Shown in pieces: positions 1-8,789 of a stretch of 64,000 nucleotides of DNA (its first letter is position 1; every line of letters starts with the position of its first letter). The position numbers were made by a program, and so were the translations under genes. The notes under the pieces are model-generated. The model was not told the DNA's origin, searched no databases, and was given only the letters and a program-made list of their open reading frames with translations. The stretch comes from CAVXNP01 sp963763305 (lineage in GTDB: Bacteria; Pseudomonadota; Gammaproteobacteria; Xanthomonadales; Rhodanobacteraceae): assembly GCA_963763305.1 (NCBI GenBank), contig CAVXNP010000001.1, positions 1,922,001-1,986,000 of the forward strand. The letters are read 5' to 3'.

Positions 1-770
1 TGGTCGGCGCGCTGCTGGTGGGCGCCGCCGCCGCCCGGGCGATGGCCTGGGCACTGGGAGTGCCGGCGATCGGCGTGCACCACATGGAAGGCCACCTGCT
101 GGCACCGTTGCTGGAGGAAGACCCGCCCAAGCCGCCGTTCGTGGCGCTGCTGGTCTCCGGTGGCCACTCGCTGCTGGTGCAGGTGCGCGCGATTGGCGAC
201 TACCGGATCCTGGGCGACACCCTGGACGACGCCGCAGGCGAGGCGTTCGACAAGACTGCCAAGCTGATGGGGCTGCCGTATCCGGGCGGTCCCGCGCTGG
301 CCCGGCTGGCCGAGCAGGGCCGGGCCGGAGCATTCCGCTTCTCGCGCCCGCTGACCCAGCGGCCGGGTCTGGATTTCAGCTTCTCCGGCCTGAAGACCCA
401 GGTGCTGCTGGCGTGGCAGAAGTCCGACCAGAGCGAGCAGACCCGCGCCGACATTGCGCGCGCCTTCGAGGAGGCCATCATCGATACCCTGGTGATCAAG
501 TGCCGCCGCGCGATCGAGGCCAGCGGCGCGCCCCGGTTGGTGATCGCCGGCGGCGTTGGCGCCAACCGGCAGCTGCGCGCCACCCTGGCCGAGGCCGCCG
601 CGCGTGACGGTTTCAGCGTGCACTTTCCGCGGCTGGAGTTCTGCACAGACAACGGTGCGATGATCGCGCTGGCCGGGGCGATCCGGTTGGCCGCCGGGCA
701 GCAGCAGGGGCCGGGTATCGACGTGCACCCACGCTGGAGTCTGGAGAGCCTGGCGGCGGTGGCGTCGTAG
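1..770 (+). CDS. tsaD: tRNA N6-threonylcarbamoyladenosine transferase TsaD, 5' end cut by window edge
   Basis: TsaD is the catalytic subunit that, with TsaB and TsaE, moves the threonylcarbamoyl group to A37 of ANN-decoding tRNAs in the cytoplasm. The reading frame is open from base 3 to the left edge, so the first ~85-90 residues of the usual ~340 lie outside. Visible family signatures in order are the metal-binding HHMEGH, the nucleotide-loop VSGGHS, GDTLDDAAGEAFDK, DFSFSGLKT, the AGGVGANRQLR loop and the C-terminal FCTDNGAMIA metal site. All expected ASKHA-fold elements of the C-terminal three quarters are intact. The GTG at base 18 is internal and not the true start. No downstream gene on this strand is coupled to it. 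Confidence 0.96.
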   Translation, partial: VGALLVGAAAARAMAWALGVPAIGVHHMEGHLLAPLLEEDPPKPPFVALLVSGGHSLLVQVRAIGDYRILGDTLDDAAGEAFDKTAKLMGLPYPGGPALARLAEQGRAGAFRFSRPLTQRPGLDFSFSGLKTQVLLAWQKSDQSEQTRADIARAFEEAIIDTLVIKCRRAIEASGAPRLVIAGGVGANRQLRATLAEAAARDGFSVHFPRLEFCTDNGAMIALAGAIRLAAGQQQGPGIDVHPRWSLESLAAVAS

Positions 771-965
771 GGCGCCGTACGCGCGCAGGTTGCGCCTGTG
801 AAGACGAGCGCTGCCACGCCGGCATGGCGTGCGCGGTCGGCCGCTGTGCAGGTGTCGGGCAAAGGCTGCAGCGCAGCGATGACCCGCCGCTGCCGCGCGT
901 GCGAAGGCGGCCCCGGGGCCTTGCTCTACCCGGTCTGCGCGGCGTGGCGCAGCTAGCGTGGGTGC

Positions 966-1826
966 CTACTTCTTTTTGGTACGGAAGGCTTGTTCCAGCA
1001 GCGCCTGGTCGAAGCCGGCGCCCGCCTGGCCACTTTCGGCGTAGCGGTACAGGGCCGCCGAGAAGATTCCCTGCAACGAGGCCTGGACCAGGCTGATCAG
1101 CACCAGCCCGACCACCGCCAGCGACACGGCGATCACCACCGCGGGCACCGAATGGGTCGCCACCGCACCCCCGATCAGCGCCGCTGCCACCAGGACGCCC
1201 ACGAACGTGATCAGCCCGAACACCACGCCCATGCCGGCGTTGCCGATCAGGTTCTCGCCCCAGGTACGCTTGAGCAGCTCCACGCTGCGCCGCACCGCGT
1301 CGGCCGGTCCGATGTCCTGGCTGGCCAGCACCGGCACCACCAGGAAGGTGGCCACCGTCCAGGCCAGGCCGATCATGCCCACCACCAGCCGGCCGACCAG
1401 GCCCAGCCGCTCCTGCAGTGCCCGCAGCAGCAGGCCCACGGTGGCGGTGATCAGCGCATAACCGAGGATGCTGACCCAGCGTGAGCGGGCGATCGCCAGG
1501 CCGTCGGCAAAGCTGGTCGGTTCACCGCGCAGGTGGCGCAGCGCAGAACCGGCCAGCGCGGTGTTGAAGAAGATGATCACGAAGTACTGCACCAGATAGA
1601 ACGCGAACAGCAGCAGATACTGCAGCGGCGACAGCCCCTGCTGCTCGCCATGCAGGGCATGGCCGCCGCCGACGAAGGCCAGCGCCACGGGAATCAGGAA
1701 GCTGGCGGCCACCACCAGCGAGCAGATGCCCGACACCAGTGGAAAGGCCAGCAGCGAGGTGTCCGAGCGCAATACCGCCACGCTTGCCTTCATCAACGCC
1801 CAGCTACGCGCGAACTTGCCCGCCAT
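966..1826 (-). CDS. DUF6159-family integral membrane protein
   Basis: This 286-residue protein is rich in hydrophobic stretches, about six likely membrane segments, beginning near residue 25 (LLAFPLVSGICSLVVAASFL) and continuing to the C-terminus, which ends in a basic FRTKKK tail. The N-terminus (MAGKFARSWALMKAS, then an ALRSDT/LLAFP-like turn) matches what I recall of the DUF6159 family; no biochemical role is known to me. I chose the ATG at 1826 because the family starts there and a GGGGAC-rich purine stretch precedes it; the frame is open further upstream, but that extension is Arg/Gly-rich and overlaps folK. Function is not assignable from sequence. Confidence 0.85.
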   Translation of the reverse strand: MAGKFARSWALMKASVAVLRSDTSLLAFPLVSGICSLVVAASFLIPVALAFVGGGHALHGEQQGLSPLQYLLLFAFYLVQYFVIIFFNTALAGSALRHLRGEPTSFADGLAIARSRWVSILGYALITATVGLLLRALQERLGLVGRLVVGMIGLAWTVATFLVVPVLASQDIGPADAVRRSVELLKRTWGENLIGNAGMGVVFGLITFVGVLVAAALIGGAVATHSVPAVVIAVSLAVVGLVLISLVQASLQGIFSAALYRYAESGQAGAGFDQALLEQAFRTKKK

Positions 1827-1909
1827 GACCGTCCCCTGTCCCCGTGGATGTAGGGAGCGTTTTAGCACTGTCGCGGCGTCGAAGGTAGCGCCGCACGCGA
1901 GGCGGAAGC

Positions 1910-2401
1910 TCAGCCTTCGGTCAGCGGCTCGGCGACCAGCGGTTCGTGCTCCGCCGGAAAGGCCGCCCACAGTTCGGCCATGCTGCGCCCGCTGCGCGGT
2001 TCGCGCGCCTGCGGCGCGATCTCGGCCAGCGGGCGCAGCACGAAGGCGTGCTGCAGCTCCTTGCGCGGGATCTGCAGATGGCCGGGTCCGTCCACCACGC
2101 GGTCGTCGTACAGCACGATGTCGATGTCCAGGGTGCGGTCGGCGTAGCGCGGCACATCGCGGCGGCGGCCGTGGCGATCCTCCAGCGCGTGCAGCCAGTC
2201 GTTCAGCGCTTCGGGCTCCAGCGCGGTGTCCACGCCGACCGCCAGGTTGATGAAGTCGGCGCCATCGAAGCCGACCGAGCGGCTGCGGTAGGCCGCTGAC
2301 ACGGTGATCGGCCCGAACCGGGCGCGCAGGTCATCCAGCGCTGCGCGCAGGTGCCGGTGCGGCTCCAGGTTGGAGCCCAGGCTGAGATAGGCGCGTGCCA
2401 T
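1910..2401 (-). CDS. folK: 2-amino-4-hydroxy-6-hydroxymethyldihydropteridine pyrophosphokinase
   Basis: FolK transfers pyrophosphate from ATP to 6-hydroxymethyl-7,8-dihydropterin, the step before dihydropteroate synthase in folate synthesis. The 163-residue length is typical. Seen: the N-terminal SLGSNL motif, FINLAVGVDT, and the catalytic/ATP region RDVPRYADRTLDIDIVLYDD containing the paired Asp residues (DIDI) that bind the two Mg ions, then the IPRKELQHAFVLRPLAEIAP loop characteristic of the family. It starts 3 bases after folB ends, so the two are translated as a unit. The upstream SDR at 2905-3666 probably belongs to the same pathway. Confidence 0.95.
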   Translation of the reverse strand: MARAYLSLGSNLEPHRHLRAALDDLRARFGPITVSAAYRSRSVGFDGADFINLAVGVDTALEPEALNDWLHALEDRHGRRRDVPRYADRTLDIDIVLYDDRVVDGPGHLQIPRKELQHAFVLRPLAEIAPQAREPRSGRSMAELWAAFPAEHEPLVAEPLTEG

Positions 2402-2404
2402 CAG

Positions 2405-2761
2405 TCAGCCGCGCGTGCCGCGTTCGATGCACACGCCCACCGCGCGGGCACCGCGCACCGCGCCGGGCTTGGACAGCTTCAGCCGCACCCAGCGCACGCC
2501 GAACTCCTCGCGAATGATCGCCGCACAGCGCTCGGCCAGCGTCTCGACCAGGCCGAAGCTGGAGCCGCCGACGTACTCGATCAGGCGCTTGGAGACCGCC
2601 TTGTAGTCCAGGGTCAGCGCGATGTCGTCGCGGGCCGCCGGTATGGTGTTGTCGAACGCCATCTCGATGTCGAACGCCAGGGTCTGGCGCACGCGCCGCT
2701 CCCAGTCGTAGATGCCGATCACGGCGTCGATGCGCAGGTCTTCGATGAATACGATGTCCAT
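2405..2761 (-). CDS. folB: dihydroneopterin aldolase
   Basis: FolB cleaves 7,8-dihydroneopterin to 6-hydroxymethyl-7,8-dihydropterin and glycolaldehyde (and may epimerise it). The protein is 118 residues, normal for this octameric T-fold enzyme. Seen: MDIVFIEDLRIDAVIGIYDWER at the start with the substrate-binding acidic residues, the LDYKAVSK segment, and SSFGLVETLAERCAAIIRE carrying the conserved active-site Glu; the KLSKPGAVRGARAVGV stretch includes the catalytic Lys (in KLSKP). The frame is open 33 codons further upstream, but the ATG at 2761 gives the canonical N-terminus. folK follows 3 bases downstream. Confidence 0.95.
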   Translation of the reverse strand: MDIVFIEDLRIDAVIGIYDWERRVRQTLAFDIEMAFDNTIPAARDDIALTLDYKAVSKRLIEYVGGSSFGLVETLAERCAAIIREEFGVRWVRLKLSKPGAVRGARAVGVCIERGTRG

Positions 2762-2904
2762 CGCGATAGGGTCGAGCAGGGAAGCCTGGGTTGCAAGGTG
2801 TTTAGGTGTTCGGGGCGAGAGGCGAGGGGCGAGAGGTCGCGGGCTCCACTCGTCCCTCATCCATGACGCCCACTCTCCGAACGGCTCGCTTCCTCAGTCG
2901 CCGC

Positions 2905-3666
2905 CTACACCGACAACGTCCGTCCCCCATCCACGCGAATGATCTGGCCGGTCACGAACGGGGCGTCGCGCAACAGCCACAACACGGCGCCGGCGACATC
3001 CTCGGGTTCGCCGGCGCGCTTGAGCGGAGTGCGCTCGATCAGCGCCACCTTGTCGTCATAGATCTTGCCGTCGCTGGGCCACAGCACCGCGCCGGGCGCA
3101 ACCGCGTTGACCCGCACCGCCGGGCCCAGGTCCAGCGCCAGGGATCGCGTCATCGCCACCAGCGCGGCCTTGGCCATGCAGTACACCGGGTGGTCGGCCA
3201 GCGGCCGCTCGGCGTAGACGTCGACCAGGTTGACGATGGCGCCGCCGGTCCGGCGCAGGGCCGGGGTGGCGGCCTGCGCCAGGAACAGCGGTGCCTGCGC
3301 ATTGGAGGCGAACAGCGCGTCCCACTGCGCCAGGGTGATGCTGCCGATGGGCGTGGGCTGGAACGCGGAGGCGTTGTTGACCAGTGCGTCCAGGCGCCCG
3401 AACCGCGCCAGCACCTGGTCGATCAGCCCCGGCAGGACGGCGAGCTCGGCCAGTTCCGCCGCCAGAGTCAGGGTGCTGCCGGGGCGCTGCTGCTCCAGAT
3501 CGGCGGCGACAGCCGCAGCCTGGTCGCGCGAGTGGCGGTAGTGCAGGGCGATGTCGTAGCCGCCGGCATGCAGCATTCGCGCAATGACCGCGCCGACCCG
3601 TTTGCCGGCGCCGGTGACCAGTGCGACCGGACGCTCGGAGGCGTGTGGCGGGGCGAGAGGGGACAT
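2905..3666 (-). CDS. folM: pteridine reductase-like short-chain dehydrogenase
   Basis: This 253-residue SDR has the TGAGKRVG cofactor loop (the TGxxxRxG variant, Arg in place of a glycine, seen in pteridine reductases and FolM rather than classical SDRs), the NNAS structural motif, and the catalytic YxxxK as YCMAK. A basic HYRHS follows beta-strand 2, which favours NADPH. The C-terminal WLLRDAPFVTGQIIRVDGG is standard SDR. Pteridine reductases reduce dihydrobiopterin/dihydrofolate or dihydromonapterin; location 143 bp upstream of folB-folK on the same strand supports a pterin substrate. The folM symbol is by role and context, not certainty; a generic SDR of other specificity is possible. Confidence 0.8.
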   Translation of the reverse strand: MSPLAPPHASERPVALVTGAGKRVGAVIARMLHAGGYDIALHYRHSRDQAAAVAADLEQQRPGSTLTLAAELAELAVLPGLIDQVLARFGRLDALVNNASAFQPTPIGSITLAQWDALFASNAQAPLFLAQAATPALRRTGGAIVNLVDVYAERPLADHPVYCMAKAALVAMTRSLALDLGPAVRVNAVAPGAVLWPSDGKIYDDKVALIERTPLKRAGEPEDVAGAVLWLLRDAPFVTGQIIRVDGGRTLSV

Positions 3667-3741
3667 CGGCGTGCTCCGGCGGGTTCAGCCATGCAGCTTG
3701 CCGCAAAGCCCGCCGGCCGTCATCCGTGCCCTTCTCCCAAT

Positions 3742-4380
3742 TCACCGGTCCATCGGCACCGGTGTCAGCGGCACCTCGGTGCTGCTGTCCGGCCCGCCGA
3801 ACAGTTCGATCGCGGTCTGCGCCACCTGGCGGGTGTCGTAATACGCGTAGGCACCCACACCCAACGCTCCGATCACTGGCAGCCATCGCGCCGCGCCCTT
3901 GCCCAGGGTGCGCTGGGAAATGCGAATGCCGATGCGCTGGGCCACGTTCTGCAGCAGCGACGAGGAGATCCTGCGGAACAGCAGTCGATCGCCCATCTGC
4001 ACCACCACGTCGCGGAAGGCCTGCGCCGCGGTGTGGCGGAACAGGCACCACATCATCTGCTCGCGCCCCAGCGTGGCCTGCTTGCCGTAGGCGGCGGCAA
4101 TGTCGCTGACCAGCTGCGCCTGGATGCGCCAGATAGCCACCAACTCCGGCAGCAGGGTCAGCCAGCCCACCGGTCCCGGCGGCAGCGCAAGCGAGCCGGC
4201 CGCCAGTGCGGCGCGGCGTGCCGCCTGGTGGGCCAGCTGGCGCGCCAGGCCTTCGGGACGACCGCTGCCGGCCACCTGGCTGCTGGGAATCTGGCTGACG
4301 AAATCCAGGATCGCCGAGGTCAGCCGGCCGGTCTCCGGCTTGAGCGGCACGGCGGGCAGCTGGGCGGACTTCTCGGCCAT
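3742..4380 (-). CDS. EcsC-family protein
   Basis: A 212-residue protein with an Ala-rich amphipathic/hydrophobic middle (LAHQAARRAALAAGSLALPP then GWLTLLPELVAIWRIQAQLV), the charged RISQRTLGKGAARWLPVIGA stretch and a hydrophobic GALGVGAYAYYDTRQVAQ segment near the end. This pattern matches the EcsC family, named after a B. subtilis protein of the ecs ABC-transporter operon whose own function is unclear. I took the ATG at 4380; upstream codons are open but overlap the unrelated plus-strand TonB-receptor remnant. No partner ABC genes are nearby, so a transport role cannot be inferred. Confidence 0.75.
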   Translation of the reverse strand: MAEKSAQLPAVPLKPETGRLTSAILDFVSQIPSSQVAGSGRPEGLARQLAHQAARRAALAAGSLALPPGPVGWLTLLPELVAIWRIQAQLVSDIAAAYGKQATLGREQMMWCLFRHTAAQAFRDVVVQMGDRLLFRRISSSLLQNVAQRIGIRISQRTLGKGAARWLPVIGALGVGAYAYYDTRQVAQTAIELFGGPDSSTEVPLTPVPMDR

Positions 4381-4555
4381 CGGATGCTCCTGTTCGAGGG
4401 GGCGGGACAGTGTCTCCCACCGCGTGTGAACCGTGGACCAAGCCGCCGCTCTGGTCGGCCCGGCCTTGATGAAGTGTGCGCGGCAAGCAGCGGGTGCCAC
4501 GACGTTCGACCCGGGCGATCCGTTAGGTAATAACATAACACTCAGAACCCGCCAG

Positions 4556-4852
4556 CCGTTTTCCCTTGCCCGCAACGGCCTGTCGCCGCAGGCCGGCAGC
4601 AGCCAGTACGTGATTGATCACGAGGCGATCAAGCGGTTGCCCCTGGGCGATTCGACGCCGATCAACCAGGTCCTGTTGCAGGCACCGGGCGAGGTCGTGC
4701 TGGGTCGTGCAGGCAAGTTGCACACACAGCTGGCGGTGCTCAACGGGCTCGACCGCAGCTATCAGCTGCGCGACGGCAGCTGCATTGGCGTGGGCGCACC
4801 GCAATACGGTCCGCGCCGTGGCCTCTACCTGAGCGTGCAGAAGGATTTATAG
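4556..4852 (+). pseudogene. TonB-dependent receptor remnant with large internal deletion
   Basis: The frame begins with a plug-domain-like stretch, SLARNGLSPQAG followed by SSQYVIDHEAIKRLP and TPINQVLLQAPGEVV, resembling the start of TonB-receptor plugs. It then jumps directly to LNGLDRSYQLRDG...GAPQYGPRRGLYLSVQKDL, which resembles the last beta-strands of the same receptors (NLFDRSYQLRDG followed by an aromatic terminal strand). Roughly 600 residues between are missing, yet the two ends remain in one frame. There is no signal peptide and no convincing start codon. The join lies near 4700-4735. I infer a deletion derivative of a once-complete outer-membrane receptor; expression is doubtful. 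Confidence 0.7.
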
Positions 4853-4990
4853 GCCCGGAGCGATCCGTCACGCCAGGTGCCCCGCCGCGTCGCCATCCAT
4901 GCATCGCCCCAACGGCTGCGGCCGCTTCCACCTCCGGTCGGACCGGACCGCGTTATCCTTCGCGGTTCCCCGAGCCCGAGGTATACGCCC

Positions 4991-6184
4991 ATGGATTCCC
5001 GCCTTCCCGAACCCGGCCCGGACGAGCGCGCGCATTCGGAGCGCCTGCTGCAACTGCTGCGCGAGCAGATTGCCGCGCAGGGGCCGCTGCCGTTCGCCCA
5101 GTACATGGAGCGCTGCCTGTATGCGCCGGGGCTGGGCTACTACAGCGCCGGCGCCACCAAGTTCGGCGAGGCGGGCGATTTCGTCACCGCGCCGGAGCTG
5201 GGCGAGCTGTTCGCCCGGTGTGTGGTCAGCGCGGTGCAGCCGGTGCTGGCGATGCTGGGCGAGCAGGCGGACTTCCTGGAGCTGGGCGGTGGCAGCGGTG
5301 CATTCGCCGAGGCGGCGCTCAGTGCCATGGCCGCGGCCGGCGTGCTGCCGCGTCGCTATCTGATCCTGGAGCCCAGCGCCGATCTGCGCCAGCGCCAGCG
5401 CGAACGCCTGGCCCGGCAGCTGCCACCCGGGGTCGCCGAGCGGGTGCAGTGGCTGGACCGTCCGCCGCAGGAGGAATGGCGGGGCGTGCTTTTCGCCAAC
5501 GAGGTGATCGACGCCCTGCCGACCACGCGTTTTGCCGTGCGCGACGGCGAGATCCACGAAGAGCATGTGACGCTGGATGGCGAGGGCCGCCTGGTACGCA
5601 CCGACCGACCCGCCGACGCGCTGGTGGCCGGCGCGGTGCGCCACGTCGAGCGCGACCTGGGGCGGGCGCTGCCGGAAGGCTACCGCTCGGAGATCCTGCC
5701 GCAACTGCCGTACTGGATGCAGGCCGTGGCCGGTCCGCTGAGCTCGGGCGTGATGCTGTTCATCGACTACGGCTATGTGCGACGCGAGTTCTACCTGCCC
5801 GAGCGCACCGATGGCACCTTGATGGCGCATTACCGTCATCGCGCGCACAACGATCCGCTGCTGTGGCCGGGCTTGAACGATCTGACCGCGTCGGTGGACT
5901 TCACCGCGCTGGCCGAGGCGGGCAACAATGCCGGTTTCGGGGTGGCCGCCTACCTGCCGCAGGCGCAGTTCCTGATCGCCAGTGGGCTGCAGCAGGCGTT
6001 CGAGGAAGCCTACGCACAGGCCACTGACGAAACGGCGCGCTACAAGCTGGCGCAGCAGGTCAAGCGGCTGACCCTGCCCGAGCAGATGGGCGAGCGCTTC
6101 CAGGCGATGGTGCTGGCACGCGGCCTGGAGGCTCTGCCGCTGCCGGCCGAGTTGCTGGCCGCCGACCAGGGAGGTCGACTCTGA
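4991..6184 (+). CDS. SAM-dependent methyltransferase, MidA/NDUFAF7 family (COG1565)
   Basis: A 397-residue class I methyltransferase. Seen: FAQYMERCLYAPGLGYYSAG and GEAGDFVTAPELGELFA near the N-terminus, which are hallmarks of this family; SAM motif I as LELGGGSGAFAEA; the VLFANEVIDALPTTRF segment; and GVMLFIDYGYVRREFY. Mitochondrial NDUFAF7 methylates a complex I subunit arginine; bacterial homologues lack a confirmed substrate. The start at 4991 gives the family N-terminus; the frame runs further upstream without coding character. The stop overlaps the likely start of the next gene, suggesting translational coupling. Confidence 0.9.
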   Translation: MDSRLPEPGPDERAHSERLLQLLREQIAAQGPLPFAQYMERCLYAPGLGYYSAGATKFGEAGDFVTAPELGELFARCVVSAVQPVLAMLGEQADFLELGGGSGAFAEAALSAMAAAGVLPRRYLILEPSADLRQRQRERLARQLPPGVAERVQWLDRPPQEEWRGVLFANEVIDALPTTRFAVRDGEIHEEHVTLDGEGRLVRTDRPADALVAGAVRHVERDLGRALPEGYRSEILPQLPYWMQAVAGPLSSGVMLFIDYGYVRREFYLPERTDGTLMAHYRHRAHNDPLLWPGLNDLTASVDFTALAEAGNNAGFGVAAYLPQAQFLIASGLQQAFEEAYAQATDETARYKLAQQVKRLTLPEQMGERFQAMVLARGLEALPLPAELLAADQGGRL

Positions 6185-6609
6185 GCAGGACGCGCACTGC
6201 AAGGACGTCTGGACGTCTGTACTGGCAGCGCCGATGGGTCTGGCTGGGTGGGTTTGTCGCCATGGTGGTCACCGGCCTGGCGCTGTCGCCGCTGGCCAGT
6301 GACGTCAACCACCTGGCGCGGAGCATTCCCCAGGGCGACAAGCTGGTGCACGGCGGCACCTTCGCCGTGCTGATGCTGGTCTGGGGCAACATCCTGCGCG
6401 ATGAACGCGCGCACCGCTGGCTGGTCGTCGGCGGCCTGCTGCTGGGTGGGCTGATCGAACTGGCGCAGTGGCCGATCGCGCGGGCCGACGCCGACCCGTT
6501 CGATCTGCTGGCCGATGCGCTTGGGCTGGGACTGGGCCTGGCCTTGCTGCGCACTCCGCTGGCCGATGTCCTGGCCCGGGCCGAGTGCCGCCTACGGCAA
6601 CGCGGCTGA
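6181..6609 (+). CDS. VanZ-like family membrane protein, probable CTG start
   Basis: A small protein with three to four membrane segments: WVWLGGFVAMVVTGLALSPL, then a GDKLVHGGTFAVLMLVWGNI segment typical of VanZ-like proteins (GDKxxH), LVVGGLLLGGLIELAQ and FDLLADALGLGLGLAL with the conserved D-D-A helix. The first ATG (6262) falls inside the first membrane segment and would truncate it. Upstream in frame the only initiator-like codon in the right place is CTG at 6181, overlapping the previous stop (CTGA) and 6 bases after a GGGAGG ribosome-binding site. I therefore place the start there; a conventional start at 6262 remains the alternative. The 3' end overlaps the convergent sulfatase gene by 18 bases. 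Confidence 0.75.
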   Translation: MSRTRTARTSGRLYWQRRWVWLGGFVAMVVTGLALSPLASDVNHLARSIPQGDKLVHGGTFAVLMLVWGNILRDERAHRWLVVGGLLLGGLIELAQWPIARADADPFDLLADALGLGLGLALLRTPLADVLARAECRLRQRG

Positions 6610-8613
6610 GCTGGCCGGTGCCGGTACGGCCGCGCTGGCGCTGGCCGCGGGTGCCGGGGTTACGGCGGTGCTGTCCTCCTTGCGCCGGACCAGCTGGCCG
6701 CGCTTGAACAGCTCGGCGGCCACCTGGTAATAGGCGATCGCGTCGTCGACGAGGCCGGACTGCACCGGATGCACCGGTACCGCATCGCCGGTAGCCAGGT
6801 CCGGGCGCATCTGCTCCAGCTTCTTCTGGGGTTCGAGCACCGTCAGCAGGCCGTCGTGCAGGTAGCCCAGCTTCTCGTAGGTGGCCGGGAACGCGCGCTC
6901 GCGGCCGGGCTCGAGCTGGAAGATGTCGTAGCCGAAAAAGCGGCTGCGATAGCTGAAATCGAGCAGGCCAAGCAAGGTCGGCGCGATGTCGATCTGGCTC
7001 ATCAGGCGCTCCACGTGGCGCGGCTTGATGTGTGCCGGCGCGTAGATCCACAGCGGGATGTGGTAGCGGTTGACCGGGACGCTGGTCTTGCCGGCGCTGG
7101 AGGCGTCGTGGTCGGCGGTGATCACGAACACGGTGTCGTCGAAGTACGGTCTGGTGCGGGCGCGCTTGATGAAGTCGGCGATCGACCAGCTGGTGTAGGC
7201 GATCGCGCCCTCGCGGGTGCCGTTGGGCTCCTTCACCCGGCCGGCGGGAAAGGTGAACGGCCGGTGGTTGCTGGTGGTCATGATGTGCAGGAAGAACGGC
7301 TTGCCCCGCGCATGGATGGTGTCCATCTGCCCCAGCGCCAGCGTGTACAGGTCCTCGTCGGCGACCCCCCAGACGTTCTCGCTGTGGATGGTGGCGTCCT
7401 TCGGGATCGCAGTGCGGTCGACCGTGACGTAGCCGTTGTGGCCGAAGAAGTAGTTCATGTTGTCGAAGTAGCCGTAGCCACCGTAGACAAACTCCGACAC
7501 GTAGCCGCGGTCATTGAAGATGTCGGCCAGCGAGAACAGGTTCTCGTTGTTGTGTTCCTTCAGAACCGAGTCGCCGGGGGTCGGCGGTATCGACAGCGAC
7601 AGTGCCTCGAGCCCGCGCACGGTGCGCGTGCCGTTGGCATAGACGTGATCGAAGAACAGGCTCTGCCCGGCCAGCGCGTCCAGCTCCGGCGTGATGTCGC
7701 CGTGGCTGGATCCGAACGCCTTGATGAAGTCGGCCGACAGACTCTCGACGCTGATCAGCACCACGTTGAGGTGCTTCTCCGGCCCGGCGTGGCGGATCTC
7801 GCGGGTCAGGTCGTGCGGATCGTCGCTGAGGTAGGTGGCATCGGGCGTCTTCAGCCGGTCGCGCACGCGGGCGAACGCGGCGTCCTCGGGCAGGGTCCGG
7901 TAGAACCGTGTGTAATCAAGATGGCTGCTGCGGAAGGCGGCGAAAAACTCGTAAGTGCCGTTGCCGGCCAGTTCGTTGACGTAGGCGTTGTCGCTGTGGT
8001 TTTTCAGGGTGCCCTTGACCGCCGCTACCGAGACCACGGTCAGCACCAGCCACACCAGCACCAGCTTGCCGCGCTGCCAGAAGCGCGTGCCGTCGTCGCG
8101 GGCGCGAAGGCGGCGACGGCTCAGCAGCATCGCGGCTACCGCGGCGACTGCCAGCAGGCTCAGCCACAAGCCGATCGGATACGACTCGCGGATGTTGCCG
8201 ATCACTTCGGTGGTATAGACCAGATAGTCCACCGCGATGAAATTGAAGCGCACGCCGAACTCGTTCCAGAACACGAACTCCGATGCGGCCACGAACAGCA
8301 GTCCGTACAGCAGGGCCAGCGCCAGTGCATACAGCGTCCATTGCCCGGCGCGCGACACATAGGCGCGGCGCGGCATCAGCCACAGGAACAGCACCATCGG
8401 CCAGGCGATGTACAGCAGCGTCACCAGGTCGTAGCCGGCACCGACAGCGAACGCGTAGAGCCAGTACAACGGATTGAGAGGCACGCCATCGCCGGTCATG
8501 AACAGCAGCACGATGCGGGTCAGCGCGCCGATCGCCAGGTACGCCAGCCCCAGCCACCACAGGGGGGCGAAGCGCTGCTGCATGGGGGTGCGGGATCGTT
8601 CGACTGGTGACAC
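6592..8613 (-). CDS. LTA synthase-type membrane sulfatase/phosphoglycerol transferase
   Basis: A 673-residue protein with five N-terminal membrane segments (roughly residues 15-190), followed by a periplasmic alkaline-phosphatase-fold sulfatase domain. The metal/nucleophile regions are VVLISVESLSADFIK and NGTRTVRGLEALSLSIPP, with Thr as the expected nucleophile as in LtaS and OpgB-type enzymes; later VFVITADHDASSAGK gives the His/Asp metal ligands. Such proteins transfer phosphoglycerol or phosphoethanolamine to envelope glycans. I chose GTG at 8613 because AGGAG lies 6-7 bases upstream; the ATG 10 codons later has no ribosome-binding site. The true acceptor is unknown. A GH17 glucanase gene lies 3.7 kb away, so periplasmic glucan modification is a possibility only. 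Confidence 0.88.
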   Translation of the reverse strand: MSPVERSRTPMQQRFAPLWWLGLAYLAIGALTRIVLLFMTGDGVPLNPLYWLYAFAVGAGYDLVTLLYIAWPMVLFLWLMPRRAYVSRAGQWTLYALALALLYGLLFVAASEFVFWNEFGVRFNFIAVDYLVYTTEVIGNIRESYPIGLWLSLLAVAAVAAMLLSRRRLRARDDGTRFWQRGKLVLVWLVLTVVSVAAVKGTLKNHSDNAYVNELAGNGTYEFFAAFRSSHLDYTRFYRTLPEDAAFARVRDRLKTPDATYLSDDPHDLTREIRHAGPEKHLNVVLISVESLSADFIKAFGSSHGDITPELDALAGQSLFFDHVYANGTRTVRGLEALSLSIPPTPGDSVLKEHNNENLFSLADIFNDRGYVSEFVYGGYGYFDNMNYFFGHNGYVTVDRTAIPKDATIHSENVWGVADEDLYTLALGQMDTIHARGKPFFLHIMTTSNHRPFTFPAGRVKEPNGTREGAIAYTSWSIADFIKRARTRPYFDDTVFVITADHDASSAGKTSVPVNRYHIPLWIYAPAHIKPRHVERLMSQIDIAPTLLGLLDFSYRSRFFGYDIFQLEPGRERAFPATYEKLGYLHDGLLTVLEPQKKLEQMRPDLATGDAVPVHPVQSGLVDDAIAYYQVAAELFKRGQLVRRKEDSTAVTPAPAASASAAVPAPASSAALP

Positions 8614-8789
8614 GGGACGCTCCTGACAGAAAAGAGGAAAACCGTTGCCGGGCGGCGGGCATCGCGCACGCGCGAGCTTGATCCGGCGGACCACTGGCAG
8701 TCCGTGCCACGATAGCCCGGCGGCGGCCAGCCGACCCGGGCGCGCCAGTCTTGCGGTCACCGGCGACTATCGCGACGTGCGTCGCGCGC

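Noticed and set aside
2806..4530. 574-codon plus-strand frame opposite the SDR and EcsC genes
   Set aside because: Its composition (Gln/Arg/Gly/His) is that of an antisense shadow; the minus strand holds recognised families.
6769..8610. 613-codon plus-strand frame opposite the sulfatase
   Set aside because: No recognisable motif; it mirrors the sulfatase codons exactly.
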